A stretch of 64,000 bases of DNA from Sordariomycetes sp. S80-01Y (lineage: Eukaryota; Ascomycota; Sordariomycetes), in the NCBI GenBank assembly GCA_037042185.1, contig JAXQJY010000032.1, positions 248,001 through 312,000 of the forward strand. The letters are read 5' to 3'. Under the pieces are notes generated by a model. That model saw only the letters and a program-made list of their open reading frames with translations. It was not told where the DNA came from and searched no databases. A program made the translations under genes and the position numbers. Positions within the stretch are counted from its first letter, which is position 1, and each line of letters starts with the position of its first letter. Shown here piece by piece: positions 35,542-47,238 of the stretch.

Positions 35542-35849
35542 ATGCTATTTCTAGCAAGAGAGTCTCGACCTAGCGCACGCTGCAGCCGTGTGCTCGCGTT
35601 CAAGACTAGCATAACATTTAGCACCATAGTTAGGGCCTCGGTCAAGTCATTTTCCTAACAGTACTAAATATATGCAATTACCTCATTCTTCCAAGTATTC
35701 TACGTAACCTTTGAATCATGTATTGTGTTACAGAAAACCATTTCTTACCCTAATAAATTCCCTAAATTACCTACTAACCCAGTGTGCGCTGTAGTACAGT
35801 TGGTTTGGAATTGTCCAGATACATGGGGTAGAGTTAGACTTAGGTGACC
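35542..35849. other. 3' flank of the secreted-protein gene
   Basis: AT-rich downstream sequence. No gene is seen. Confidence 0.4.
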
Positions 35850-36050
35850 AGGGGTGGTGGGTTCACGCCTTTCACCTCGGCTTCGACAACAGGACATGCC
35901 GATGTTGTGAGATTGTTGCTCGGCCATGGAGGCAAGCTTGACGTGAAGACCTCTATGGGCGCCACGGCGTTGACTCTGGCGTTCTGGGTCAGGCCACATG
36001 GAGGTCGTGAAAGTGTTGCTTGAAGCGGGAGCTGCTACTGTAGAGTACCT
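35850..36050 (+). pseudogene. Ankyrin-repeat fragment
   Basis: The reading TPFTSASTTGHADVVRLLLG, then KTSMGATALTLAF and, after a frameshift near 35985, GHMEVVKVLLEAGAA gives one and a half ankyrin repeats. There is no start codon or NACHT part. It is a scrap of another ANK gene and differs from the B and D repeats, so it is not a recent copy of them. Confidence 0.6.
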
Positions 36051-36194
36051 TGTATATTGGAATTTTTAGGATAGTATAGGTTATGTACACCATTTCTTTT
36101 ATTTTTTTTTATTTTTTTTTGGCTGCGCACATAGACGACGAGCATCATGAACGGCCAGATCTCCGTTTCTGACGAAAATCAAACATCAAGCGCT

Positions 36195-36830
36195 TTAGCT
36201 AGCCCTCTCGGATAAGCCTTCAGCGACTCCGGAGCCTATTCTTATTTAGGGAGGCGCCACCGTAACCGAGGTCTACGCCATTTAGTTTCCGAAAGCGTCC
36301 GGCTATGCCGTCCTCACGATAGCCTCACCCCATCACGAGGAGTACCTCCGCAGCCTCGGCGCCGACGCAATCTTCGACTATAACTCACCGACCTGGTTCT
36401 CTAACGTTAAAGCTGCCATTAATGACTAACTTGAGCTGGCCTTCGACACCATCGGCTCCGCTGAAATAGGTAAAGCCACCGCCGTGGCTATATCCTCCTC
36501 CGGTATACGCTACTTCAGTACCGAGGACGGCGGCCCGGAGCTCATTAAAGCCGAGTTACCTAAAATTACCACTCAGGCCATTTCAGCTCATACCATTATC
36601 GGCTAAGAGTTTATTTGGGCGGATGGGGTTAAGTTAATCACGTTTAAGGAGCGACCAGAGGACTTTAAGTTTGCGAAGACGTTCTGGAAGCCGGCGCGTG
36701 GGCTGCTAGCCAGTGGCCAGGCTAGACGGTTAACTTTGGTGGGAAGGGACTTAAGGGGGTGCTCCTCGGGTTGGAGGAGCTCAGGTAGGGTAAAGTGCGT
36801 GGGGGAAAGCTAGTAAACTATTTGTAACCA
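36195..36830 (+). pseudogene. RIP-like zinc-type oxidoreductase (MDR) relic
   Basis: The frame at about 36220 onward reads GGATVTEVYA, then FPKASGYAVLTIASPHHEEY, SLGADAIFDYNSP, LELAFDTIGS and FKERPEDFKFAKTFW, ending VRGGKLV. This is the Rossmann half of a medium-chain dehydrogenase/reductase related to fungal enoyl reductases. The N-terminal GroES-like half is missing. Stops replace expected Trp and Gln codons (TAG after ILI and after VYAI, TAA after KAAIND), and a frameshift occurs near 36770. The C-to-T and G-to-A pattern is what repeat-induced point mutation leaves. Confidence 0.65.
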
Positions 36831-36904
36831 TCTCAAAGTGCATTGTCGCTATGCTATAATCAAGCACCTCATCTAACATCATTAACCTTATGGTCATGAT
36901 CATA

Positions 36905-37227
36905 GTCTTTCAATCCCCTGATCCGTCTTTACCGGCACGCCGCCGCTAATCCAAACCAAGAGGCCATATTTTAGGTTTAGGAATGTCATCTTCATCTGGG
37001 TGATAACAGTAGCGGCGGGGCAGTTCCCAGCCTTGGGGAGACCGGCGATTATGGTTATTGATGCTGCCCAGATTGTAAATGTTCGTATCGCTGCGCGGTT
37101 GCGGCAGAGTCTCATGCTCTTTATCCAGCATCTCCATCGCGGCGATCTGTTCCACCCCCAACGGACAGATCCATCCCACACTATAGTCGTCGCGACTCAA
37201 CCTTTTTGGTGGCATCTTCGATCGCAC
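36905..37227 (-). pseudogene. PNP module fragment C' (third copy)
   Basis: The ATG at 37227 opens MRSKMPPKRLSRDDYSVGW, close to the start of genes A and C. A small deletion in the NHN-VVIAGL region shifts the frame, and similarity continues in another frame through GGVPVKTDQG. It is cut off near 36905, before the catalytic core is complete. Its upstream region (37228-37495) matches the duplicated leader of A and C. It lies head-to-head with gene D, mirroring the B/C arrangement. Confidence 0.8.
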
Positions 37228-37755
37228 GCGTATTGGTTCGAGGTGGACTTTAGTTGTGGGGACGTGCTCAGAGATCCCATTTGGTCGGGACCGATGAATT
37301 TTTCATGCGTAGGGATAGGTGACCTGCTCACACTGGCAATCAGAACGCGACAAGGAGACTGAATGTAGGGAAACATGGACTGCTATCCGCTCTTAGCTAA
37401 CATCGAGCGGTAGCGCCTAAGCGCCAGCCTTGCGCGGGGCGGAGTGCAGTGCATATCGCCGACCAACCAGACGCCTCAACGAAGGTCCGTCAAAGGGCAA
37501 ACTTCGCCCGTACGTCGAAGCTGCAGCTAACACGCATATTTGCGGTTGGGCTGACGCGCACAGCGTGTCCAGAGAGCCTCCAGGCGTGTCGTGGCCGGCT
37601 GTCGATGGCTGCATCGCATTCTTGCGCCTTAGGCTGACTCGCAGTTTCCTTCTTTCTGCCAAACCAAGTTCAGTTCCTCCTTTCAGGATGTACGATTTGT
37701 ATCTCAAGACCTTTGGCTTGCTGATTTCGTTGCGCTCCGCGCTGTGGTGCACACA
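37228..37755. promoter_or_regulatory. Divergent region between C' and gene D
   Basis: The left 270 bp match, inverted, the duplicated PNP leader. The right 260 bp are private to D and do not align obviously with the B upstream region. It contains no gene. Confidence 0.5.
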
Positions 37756-40700
37756 ATGACGGACCCATTTTCTATCGCAGGAAGCGCGGTCGGCATCACA
37801 TCGCTCGGCATCACAGTCGCTCAGGGCCTGTATGACTACTATTCGGCATTTCATGACCAGAAATCCGATATCGCACACACTACCAAAAAGCTTTCGCGCC
37901 TTCTCGAAATACTGGAGAGCCTGAATCGCACACTCGAACAGCGTCAGATCCCAGCCGACGACCATAGACGACCGACAATAATCTCCTGTATCGAAGATTG
38001 CCAAGAGCTTATTGAAGAACTTCGCGAAGAGCTGGAAAAGTTCCGCCGCCAGCCTCATCAGGATGCCACGGGCCGTCTGCGAGCAGCAGGCCGCCGCGTC
38101 GCGTACCCTCTCCGCCAGAGCACATTGCAGAAGCTAGACGAGAATGTCGACGATGCCATTTTGACTTTATCGCTTGCCATGAAGCAGATGCAGCAGAGTG
38201 ATATATACACGATGCAAGATGGCATAGAGGATACCAGGACGCTCCTCGACCTGGTCAGAGCTAGCCAAGTCTCTACAGAGGTCAAGGCATGGCTCATGGC
38301 CCCGGACGCTACAATCAATTTCAATGAGGCTCTCAAGATGAAGCACCCACGCACGGGGTTATGGTTCGTCCAAGGATCAGAATTTAAGGATTGGCTGGAA
38401 ACGCCATCCTCCTTCCTCTGGCTCGTTGGCTTTGCAGGGTGTGGCAAGTCCGTCTTGTGCTCTACGGCGATCCAATATACGCTCCGTCACCGCAGGTCAA
38501 ATCTGGAAATCGGCATAGCCTTCTTCTATTTTACATTCAATGACGAGACCAAACAGGGGGCATCCGCAATACTACGCTCTCTTGTGCTGCAGCTATCGGG
38601 CCAACTCGACAATAGCCATGCTTACCTATCATCGCTGCGCGAAAGCTATCGCGATTCATCGCCACCAGTTCCGGCTCTTATGGCGTGCCTCCGGCAGATC
38701 GTGCGAGCTTTCAAGCAGGTATATGTTCTTATAGATGCACTAGACGAGAGCCCGAGAGACAAGCACCGCGAGGCAATGCTAGAGGCCTTAGCCGACATAC
38801 GCTCGTGGTCTGAACCTGGTCTACATATCCTCGTCTCAAGTCGAGATGAGCCAGACATCCGCGTTGAGCTGGACGTACCAACGAAGCATGTCATCAAGGT
38901 GCAGAATGAGGCCCATGATGATGACATTGCATCATATATTTCCGATCATCTGCAGCACAATCGTCACCTACGGAAATGGCACGAGTATCACGCTCAAATT
39001 AAGAGAACCCTTACCTCTCGCGCCAAGGGCGTGTACGTACACCTCAGAGACTGACATATTGGTATACTAATACACTAGATAGGTTCCGTTGGGTCGAGTG
39101 CCAATTTAAAGCTCTTGCTCATTGTCCACAGAGCGAGGACTTCCTTGAACAAGTTCTGGAATCGCTGCCCCCAACACTAGACAAAACTTACGAACGAATC
39201 CTTGCCAACATTCCATCGGTATCCAGGACTTACGCCCGACAAATGCTGGTGCTTCTCTGTTGTGCACGAAGACCATTGACTGTAGGCGAGCTCACCGATG
39301 GCATCGCCGTCGAGCTTGGTAGCGCGCCAAGGTTCAATCCGAAGCGGAAAGTGAAGGATACCAACTCCATCCAACAAATCTGCCCTGGCCTGGTGGAGTT
39401 AGATGCGGACCGCCATAGTCAAACTATCGTGCGCATTGCCCATTTCTCTGTTCGCGAGTATCTGGAATCTCAGCAGATCTTAAACTCTGAGGATGCAGCT
39501 CTATTCAGCATCAGACGAGAACAAGCCGATTCACAGATGGCCTCTATTTGCTTGACGATCCTCCTAGAACCTCGATTAGCAACACCAGGGGCTCTGTCCT
39601 TAGAGACGCAAGATAACTCAACACTAGCACGATATGCTGCTCAATACTGGCCAGAGCATTATGCAGATGGTGAAGAAAGCACTCAGACGGAAGGTCAGAT
39701 CCTGGAACTCTGTACAGGTGATATGTTTGAGAAATGGGTTCGGACTTGGAATGTTGACGACTCCAACGGCCGCCCCTTTGGAAGCATCCCATCGCCTCTC
39801 TATTATGCCTCACTTCTTGGATTTCACCCGAATTGCCTTCAGCAGCTCATCGATAACAACGCCGACGTGAATGCTCAGGGTGGACAGTGTGGAACCGCTC
39901 TCCAGGCGGCATCAACGGGCGGTCACGAAAGGATCGTCCAGCTGCTCCTTGATCACCATGCCGACGTCAACGCTCAAGGGGGAACTTTTGGAACCGCTCT
40001 CCAGATGGCATCAGAGAATGGTCACAAAAAGATCGTCCAGCTGCTCCTTGGTTATCATGTCGACATAAATGCTCAAGGAGGTCTTTTTGGAACCGCTCTC
40101 CAGGCGGCATCAAGGCGTGGTCACGAAGAGATCGTTCAGCTGCTCCTTGATCATCATGCCGACGTCAATGCACAAGGTGGATATGCAACCGCTCTCCAGG
40201 AGGCATCAGAGAGCGGTCACGAAAGGATTATCCAGCTGCTTCTTGACCATCATGCCGACGTCAATGCTCAAGACGAACAGTATGGAACCGCTCTCAGGGC
40301 GGCATCACAGCGTGGTCACAAAAAGATCGTCCAGCTGTTGCTTGCTCATTATGCCGACGTCAACGCTAAAGGAGGGCTTTTTGGAACCGCTCTCCGGGCG
40401 GCATCAGCGGGCGGTCACAAAGAGATTGTTCAGCTGCTCCTTGATCATCACGCCGACGTTAATGCTCAAGGAGGACTTCTTGGAACCGCTCTCCAGGCGG
40501 CATCATTGCGTGGTCACGAAGAGATCATCCAGCTGCTCCTTGATCATCGTGCCCACATCAACGCCCAAGGTGGACAGTATGGAACCGCTCTCCAGGCGGC
40601 ATCATTGCGTGGTCACGAAAAGATCGTTCAGCTACTCCTTGGTCATCATGCCAACATTAATGCCCAAGGTGGACAGTATGGAACCGCTCTCCAGGCGGCA

Positions 40701-42635
40701 TCACAGCGTGGTCACAAAAAGACCGTTCAGCCGTTGCTTGCTCATCATGCCGACGTCAATGCACAAGGTGGACATGGAACCGCTCTACAGGCGATATCAA
40801 CGGGCGGCCACGAAGAGATCGTTCAGCTGCTCCTTGATCACCATGCCGACGTTAATGCTCAAGGAGGTCTTTTTGGAACCGCTCTTCAGGCGGCATCAGA
40901 GGCTGGTCACGACAAGATCGTTCAGCTGCTCCTTAATCACCATGCCGACGTCAACGCTCAGGGTGGAAGCTATGGAACCGCTCTCCAGGCGGCATCAGAG
41001 GCTGGTCACGACAAGATCGTTCAGCTGCTCCTTGATCACCATGCCGACGTCAACGCTCAGGGTGGAAGCTATGGAACCGCTCTCCAGGCGGCATCATTGC
41101 GTGGTCACGAAAAGATCGTTCAGCTACTCCTTGGTCATCATGCCGACATCAACGCCCAAGGTGGAGGCTATGCAACCGCTCTCCAGGCGGCATCAGAGGC
41201 TGGTCACGACAAGATCGTTCAGCTACTCCTTGATCACCATGCCGACATCAATGCTCAGGGTGGAGGCTATGGAACCGCTCTCCAGGCGGCATCATTGCGT
41301 GGTCACGACAAGATAGTTCAGCTGCTCCTTGATCATCATGCCGACGTCAACGCACAAGGTGGACATGGAACCGCTCTACAGGCGGCATCAACGGGCGGCC
41401 ACGAAGAGATCGTTCAGCTGCTCCTTGATCACCATGCCGACGTCAACGCTCAGGGTGGAAGCTATGGAACCGCTCTCCAGGCGGCATCATTGCGTGGTCA
41501 CGAAAAGATCGTTCAGCTACTCCTTGGTCGTCATGCCGACATTAATGCCCAAGGTGGACAGTATGGAACCGCTCTCCAGGCGGCATCGCAGCGTGGTCAC
41601 AAAAAGACCGTTCAGCTGTTGCTTGCTCATCATGCCGACGTCAATGCACAAGGTGGACATGCAACCGCTCTCCAGGAGGCATCAGAGAGCGGTCACGAAA
41701 GGATTGTCCAGCTGCTTCTTGATCACCATGCCGACATCAATACTCAGGGTGGAAGCTATGGAACCGCTCTCCAGGCGGCATCATTGCGTGGTCACGACAA
41801 GATAGTTCAGCTGCTCCTTGATCATCATGCCGACGTCAACGCACAAGGTGGATATGCAACCGCTCTCCAGGCGGCATCAGGACGTGGTCACGACAAGATC
41901 GTTCAGCTGCTCCTTGATCATCATGCCGACGTCAATGCACAAAGTAGACATAGAACCGCTCTCCAGGCGGCATCATTGCGTGGTCACGACAAGATCGTTC
42001 AGCTGCTCCTTGATCATCATGCCGACGTCAACGCACAAGGTGGATATGCAACCGCTCTCCAGGCGGCATCAGAGAGCGGTCACGAAAGGATCGTCCAGCT
42101 GCTCCTTGACCGTCATGCCGACGTCAATGCACAAGGTGGACATGGAACCGCTCTCCAGGCGGCATCAAAGCGTGGTCACGAAAAGACCGTTCAGCTGTTG
42201 CTTGCTCATCATGCCGACGTCAATGCACAAGGTGGACATGCAACCGCTCTCCAGGAGGCATCAGAGAGCGGTCACGAAAGGATTGTCCAGCTGCTTCTTG
42301 ATCACCATGCCGACATCAATACTCAGGGTGGAAGCTATGGAACCGCTCTCCAGGCGGCATCAGCGGGCGGTCACGAAGAGATTGTTCAGCTGCTCCTTGA
42401 TTATCACGTCGACATAGATGCTCAAGGAGGTCTTTTTGGAACCGCTCTCCAGGCGGCATCAAGGCGTGGTCACGACAAGATAGTTCAGCTGCTCCTTGAT
42501 CATCATGCCGGTATCAACGCCCAAGGTGGAGGCTATGGAACCGATCTCCAGGCGGTATCAGAGGATGGTCACGAGAAGATAGTCAGGCTACTCATTAACA
42601 ACAATGATGAGAATATGAATGCTTCGGATAGTTAG
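37756..42635 (+). CDS. STAND receptor D: Helo-like-NACHT-ankyrin (about 28 repeats)
   Basis: The model is join(37756..39032, 39083..42635), 1609 aa. The 50-bp intron (GTACGT, TACTAATA branch, GATAG) joins AKGV to FRWVECQ exactly as in B. The start MTDPFSIAGSAVGITSLG is typical for fungal STAND proteins. Helo-like residues fill 1-190. The P-loop FAGCGKSVL is near 228, Walker B YVLIDALDES follows about 95 residues later, and a winged-helix region leads to the repeats. ANK units run from about 682 to 1595, with the consensus NAQGGQYGTALQAASLRG. B and D are clear paralogues across NACHT, by eye about two-thirds identical. The gene is intact despite its repetitive 3' half. Confidence 0.88.
39850..42590 (+). 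repeat. Ankyrin-coding tandem array in gene D
   Basis: About 28 units of 99 bp are mixed with 96-bp units that lack one residue (GGYATALQ or GGHGTALQ instead of GGQYGTALQ). Blocks repeat at a higher level: for example the LRG-EKIVQLLLG unit with a following QRG-KKTVQ unit recurs, and ESG-HERIVQ with NTQGGSYG occurs twice. That points to repeated unequal exchange. Confidence 0.88.
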
Positions 42636-44129
42636 TACTTTGCATGATAATCTCGCTGGTGGCGATGCGATCATGGATTAGAGCGAAGAGTAATGCCATC
42701 CGCGAAGGGACTATGGCAGCTTGGGCTGTGCCATCTAACCTCAGTCGAACCAAAATGCTGGCCTTTACTGGAAAGTGGCACAAACCTCCCTGCGTACAAA
42801 CATAAAGCATAAACAAGTAGAAGGTGACTGTTCTGGGGCACTTGTCGACAAGGGCCTAGCGAAGTGGTTCAAACGACGCGGGCAGATAATTTACAGATTT
42901 CTTAGAAATTACGATGTCGTCACGCATATAGGAGAAGATAACCTAATGAGTAGCACTTGCCACCTATGAGAACAAGTAAAGCGAAGAAAGGAGAGGGACA
43001 GAGGCCTTGGGTTCGGTTTCCGGGAACGAAAGTCGCAAAGGGTAGAGACCGGACCGCGGGTCCCATTCTAAGAATGGAGTCCACGTCGCGCGAGGTGCGC
43101 ACGACGACGGTCGGTGAGACAAGCTCTAATGTTGTTGCAAGAAAAGCATCCACACTGCCTGGAGTAGACGAAAGATTGTCAGATGGTCTTGTACATTGGG
43201 TAACCACAGATGTCTGCTGCTCGTCGCATTCAGTATCGCTCGAGACGCAGTTAGTTAGTGCAGTCGCGATCAATGTCATCCTTATGATGGCTGAACCTAC
43301 AGCAGAACTGACCATTGCAATCTTCAACATGTGTTCAATCAGTACCATTCGGACGCATGATTTGGACATTCTCTTCCAATGGAGAACAGGCGTCGGCTGG
43401 AGAGGCATGTGCAGCTACGGTACTTCGCTCTCGTCTCAAACTTCATTTGAATTAAGGGGATCTGCCACTGCCCGTGGCCTCAGCAGCTGGCGCCTGCGGT
43501 TTCTTAAGTTAAACGAGAACCAGGGTAAGGGCCACCCCCCTTCCGCAGCACGCCCCACCCCTGTGGCCTCTGGTGCAGTGGAGACTCTAACAATTTTCTT
43601 GCACCCTCTAACAGCAGATTCGACGTTCAAGGATACGACCGTTTTGCCCACGGTCATGTGACATAACGGTAAGGTGGATCATCGCTACGTGGATGACCAC
43701 CTCCAAATACGGAGACCATGGGCGTCTATTCAGGATGTCTATTCTTCCACTTCAAGCTGCCAGCATCCTGACAGCAAAGAGTCCTGAGGGGAGTCTTCTC
43801 TATATCGGTCCCGCATCACGTGATGTGAACCCCCGTTTACGCCCGTAATTTTACTCACGCGTCCGCGTGCCCAATGCCCCACCGTTCCGTTTTGTCCTCG
43901 TCGAAGCTCCTGTTAGTGTTATTTCTGCGGGGTCTTTGCCGGAAGCGCCCACGACATCCATTGCCGCTTGCCTATGTCTCTGTCTACACGCCACTGACCC
44001 TCCAGTGCACCCCCGCTCTTCCCCTTTACTAACCCGCAGCCGCCATCAGAAGATACCTTGCAAGAGGAAGAAGGCGGCTGGGCCTCACATGAGGGAGAGA
44101 GAGATCTTGAGGGGGACTTAGGAGCCTGG
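42636..44129. other. Intergenic, possible minus-strand relic
   Basis: On the minus strand near 43330-43190 a peptide MVSSAVGSAIIRMTLIATAL precedes a TECDEQQTSVVTQC stretch. It recalls a signal peptide with a Thr/Cys-rich secreted region but is too weak to call. The rest holds nothing I can support. Confidence 0.3.
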
Positions 44130-44147
44130 TGTAACACTCTGAGGTGG
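44130..44147 (+). repeat. 18-bp terminal scrap of the 195-bp element
   Basis: TGTAACACTCTGAGGTGG equals the first 18 bp of the 195-bp family with one change. It abuts the full copy at 44148. The same 18-bp scrap is found at 53384. Confidence 0.6.
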
Positions 44148-44342
44148 TGTAACACTTTGAGATGGTCACAGATGGGTTGAATTGGTTAATCAATTCAGGA
44201 GAGTGTGGAAGGCCGCGAGGCGTTGGTAGCCACGTGGTCACCACACGTGACTATGGATGACTACAGCTGCAACCGGCTGGATCGCACGAGGATTAAGACC
44301 TACCCTGCACCCAGATCCATGCCACAAGGCATAACCGTAACA
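44148..44342 (+). repeat. 195-bp LTR-like element, full copy 2
   Basis: It begins TGTAACACTTTGAGATGG and ends AACCGTAACA, 195 bp in all. It has the same length and ends as the copies at 2328 and 59038. No internal region is attached. Confidence 0.7.
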
Positions 44343-44767
44343 TAAACGCACGCCTTAGCACAGCGTGTTTAGCACCGCCTGACACGTTGGAATTGAACTA
44401 TGTGACGCTCGGCTCTGGAGCTGACTATAGGGCAGGCAGAAACAGAGGTTTGTTTTCACATTAAGGAGTCAAGCAGGATGTCGCAAGTGCGGTGTGTGAG
44501 ACTAGGAACGGGATAGGCGAAAACGATACTCATATAGTATCGATAGCTGAAGAGCTACTGTTCTATCTAGTGAATGAATGTGTATATAAAGTAGGTGGAT
44601 CACCGTAGTTGAGAGGTGATCCCGTCCGTGGAACGTTTGGGGGTCGCCGTGATCCAGGGATGATTGGGAGAAATGAATGGGAGTGACCGGGGTCACGTGT
44701 AGGCCACGTGCAGGGGCGTGACAATTTCGAAATAGAGAAGCGACTTGCGAAATGGCCGGGAACGTTC
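44343..44767. other. Intergenic, 3' flank of the CrtC-like gene
   Basis: Nothing gene-like is seen. Confidence 0.35.
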
Positions 44768-45922
44768 TCAAATCATATCCTGCACATTTCCGCTGGCCCG
44801 TCCCAAGTACTGAGGTCCACCAACCAAGCCTCCCTTCAGTGCGCCAACGAATCCACCAACCCTTGTAACATTACTGGACGGGAATAAGTACACAGTCTGT
44901 GTGTAATCAATCTCGAACTTCCAATGTTTGTTGGCCTCTGGATCCACCATTTCTAGCACATATCCCGTGTGCTTTGACGGAGGTAAAGGCTCCCCGCTTG
45001 GGTCCGATGTCAAATGGACAGCTCCGCCGTATGCTAGGTCGAACGAGCCGAAAGTGCTGGTTGTCGATGCCTCTCGTTCCTGGGTACGGAATACCACTTC
45101 CTTTCCTTCCATAATCACGCTGGTGAAGTACGTCTCCCCGTCGACTTTTGATGTATAAACCCAGGCCATGAGAGTATACGGGCCAGCAGTCGCCCTAAGC
45201 ATGTTCCAAGTCAAGCTCAACGAGGCCCAATTGAAAGAATTCCAGTTGCGCTCTCTACCTCCAATACCTTTGGTGATGTATGGAGTCCCATTGACGACAA
45301 GATTGACCTCGGTAGTCGCAACGGGCACAGTCTCAGCCCAGTAGATATATGGTGCGAACAGGGCGTTTCCACGGTTATCAGGGTAGACAAGGCCGTTCGG
45401 ATAGACAGCAGGACTTATTGAATCCAATGTAATTGTCCCTTTGATGGTAGCTGAGTCGATCGTAACAACCGTATGCGAGTAGTCGTTGGATGACTCGAAA
45501 TTCCAGTTCATCCCCGACGTCTCATTAAACCATGTCCCAATCGTTGAGTCTTTACACATCTGAATTGTAGAGACGTCTGCGAAATCAGATTCCATATATC
45601 TCGTCCCGTTGGGCCAGACAATAGTGATGATAGAGCGTTGGGCCAAGGGGTGTCCGGCGATTGTGCCGCGGCTGAGCATCCAACCCATCCCGGCTTTTCC
45701 ATCTTCGGACACAGCTTCGAATGACCACTCCTCTCCAACCGTAGAGTTGAATCCATCCGTCATCGGAGAATCAAACGGCAGTAGTGGATTTTCATTCATA
45801 CGGATGGTGCCGTTGGTGGAGACCCCGGCATGAACGGTGTCGGTAGTGCAGCCTAGCTTGGCAAGACTCGTAGCAGTCACTGCCGATGCCAGAAAAGTGG
45901 CGAGTAGAAACATATGAACCAT
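44768..45922 (-). CDS. Secreted CrtC / Diels-Alderase-like lipocalin-fold protein
   Basis: This is a single exon of 384 aa from the ATG at 45922; a TTG lies three codons earlier. Residues 1-20 (MVHMFLLATFLASAVTATS) form a signal peptide. The C-terminal half matches my memory of fungal decalin-forming Diels-Alderases such as Fsa2. It has a GG-x-R-x-W block (GGRERNW), W..... followed by AGPYTLM, HTGYVLEMVDPE, WKFEIDYTQ, then RVGGFVGALKGG near the end. Those enzymes have two calycin domains and fold polyenes into decalins. A secreted form could act on lipids or on a metabolite outside the cell. There are several N-x-T/S glycosylation sites. No synthase gene lies in the window, so the substrate is unknown. 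Confidence 0.65.
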   Translation of the reverse strand: MVHMFLLATFLASAVTATSLAKLGCTTDTVHAGVSTNGTIRMNENPLLPFDSPMTDGFNSTVGEEWSFEAVSEDGKAGMGWMLSRGTIAGHPLAQRSIITIVWPNGTRYMESDFADVSTIQMCKDSTIGTWFNETSGMNWNFESSNDYSHTVVTIDSATIKGTITLDSISPAVYPNGLVYPDNRGNALFAPYIYWAETVPVATTEVNLVVNGTPYITKGIGGRERNWNSFNWASLSLTWNMLRATAGPYTLMAWVYTSKVDGETYFTSVIMEGKEVVFRTQEREASTTSTFGSFDLAYGGAVHLTSDPSGEPLPPSKHTGYVLEMVDPEANKHWKFEIDYTQTVYLFPSSNVTRVGGFVGALKGGLVGGPQYLGRASGNVQDMI

Positions 45923-46167
45923 GCTTGGCAAAGAGTTGAATAAAGATGAAGTCGGATTTATCTGTTTGTGGAAAGATTGTCGGTGTCCGAGGAATTGAAT
46001 AACTCAAACAATGTAGAGGCATAGAGCTTTTAAATAGTCAAGAAGCCAAAATATAAGCGAGGCATTGTCTTTACCGTTGCATATTGACAGACAGAGTTAA
46101 TGTGTCCTCTTAAGCGTAACTTGCTTGTTTTGGATGTAATTGTGATCCCTTTTAGTGGCAAGGCTTC

Positions 46168-46363
46168 TTTGGGAAGCACACGAGATATTCATTGTGCTAG
46201 CCCCCCAGTTGTCATATCAAGGTGTACCGATACCCCTCTGGCTGCCTCGAAGTCAGCTAGCTTATTTGGGAAGCATACGAGATGCTCACTTTGCTAGGCA
46301 CCCCGGTTATTATATCAAGGTGTACCGATGCCCTCTGTGGCTGCCTCGAAGTCAGCTAGCTTA
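46168..46363. repeat. Tandem duplication, ~97-bp unit, two copies
   Basis: Both units begin TTTGGGAAGC and end CTCGAAGTCAGCTAGCTTA, with about ten differences between them. It lies in non-coding DNA downstream of the CrtC-like gene start. Confidence 0.7.
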
Positions 46364-46868
46364 TTCTAATAAAATGTCAGGATTTCTATTGGGGAGCGCT
46401 AGCTATATTTCTAAGTGGGCGAAGTGAATGTACGCAATCCCGCAACCCAGTCGCCTTTTTCGCGTTACGTTCCCATCGATCCCGTCTGATCGGCCAGCCA
46501 CCCAGTAAAAGATTTCGAGACTGGCTTCGACTTGTAGCCCTAAGACATCCGGCATTGGGCAACAACCATTGGCGATCTAACTCGTTTGAGCAGGGAGTCG
46601 CTAAAGGATGCCGCCCTGAGTACTGTCCGCTTCTATGGGTATATACACAGCGTCGGTGTGGAATGCAACTGTGCGATTGTTAACTGGGGAGAAATAAGAT
46701 TGCAAGGTATCTTTGGAAATATGAATTGAATCGACCCTTACAAGGGAGCCTTTGTATGCTGGGAACACCCAGGTTATTAGCAGGGGCTAAGTATTTGAGT
46801 GGATTTTTCTGTGCCGCCAAGATTCCCTTTTGACTAATCAAATGCCACCATTCGGCCCTAGAACAAAC
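46364..46868. other. Intergenic spacer
   Basis: Nothing is supported here. Confidence 0.35.
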
Positions 46869-47070
46869 CTCGTAACTTTCCTTAAATGGAATAAGCTCTC
46901 TAATGACGCCAAGACTGACGACGAATTATCGCCTACTGCGCCACCATGCACGTGGTTCGAGGCGCTGGAATAAGACTCGTAACTTTCCTCATTGGAACAA
47001 GCTCTTCAATAGCGCTAAGGCTGATGAAGACTTGATCGCCTACTACGCCACCACACACGTAGTCCACTAA
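46869..47070. repeat. Tandem duplication, ~107-bp unit, two copies
   Basis: The units start CTCGTAACTTTCC at 46869 and 46976 and share GCGCC/ACGCCACCA boxes. Divergence is greater than in the 97-bp pair. Confidence 0.6.
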
Positions 47071-47238
47071 TCTAGCCTTAGCCGGGCCTCCCGCTCGTAG
47101 TGTGATCTATATCAATCGTGATTTGCTACACCTAACTACAATCCGCACTACAACCTCGATTATTAGGAGACATGGCAACGTCATGTATTATCGCTCATTC
47201 TATAATTACAGCTAACCAGATTCGCTAAGACTCCAAGC

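Noticed and set aside
40069-42417. Long open frames in a second + strand frame (rich in PLSRRHH and MPTS)
   Set aside because: They are shadows of the ANK array of gene D. A 99-bp or 96-bp unit without stops in one frame stays open in another through every copy. The true frame has the ankyrin consensus.
39850-42590. Regular repeats resembling a CRISPR-type array
   Set aside because: Units are contiguous coding repeats without spacers, in a fungal genome. They encode ankyrins.
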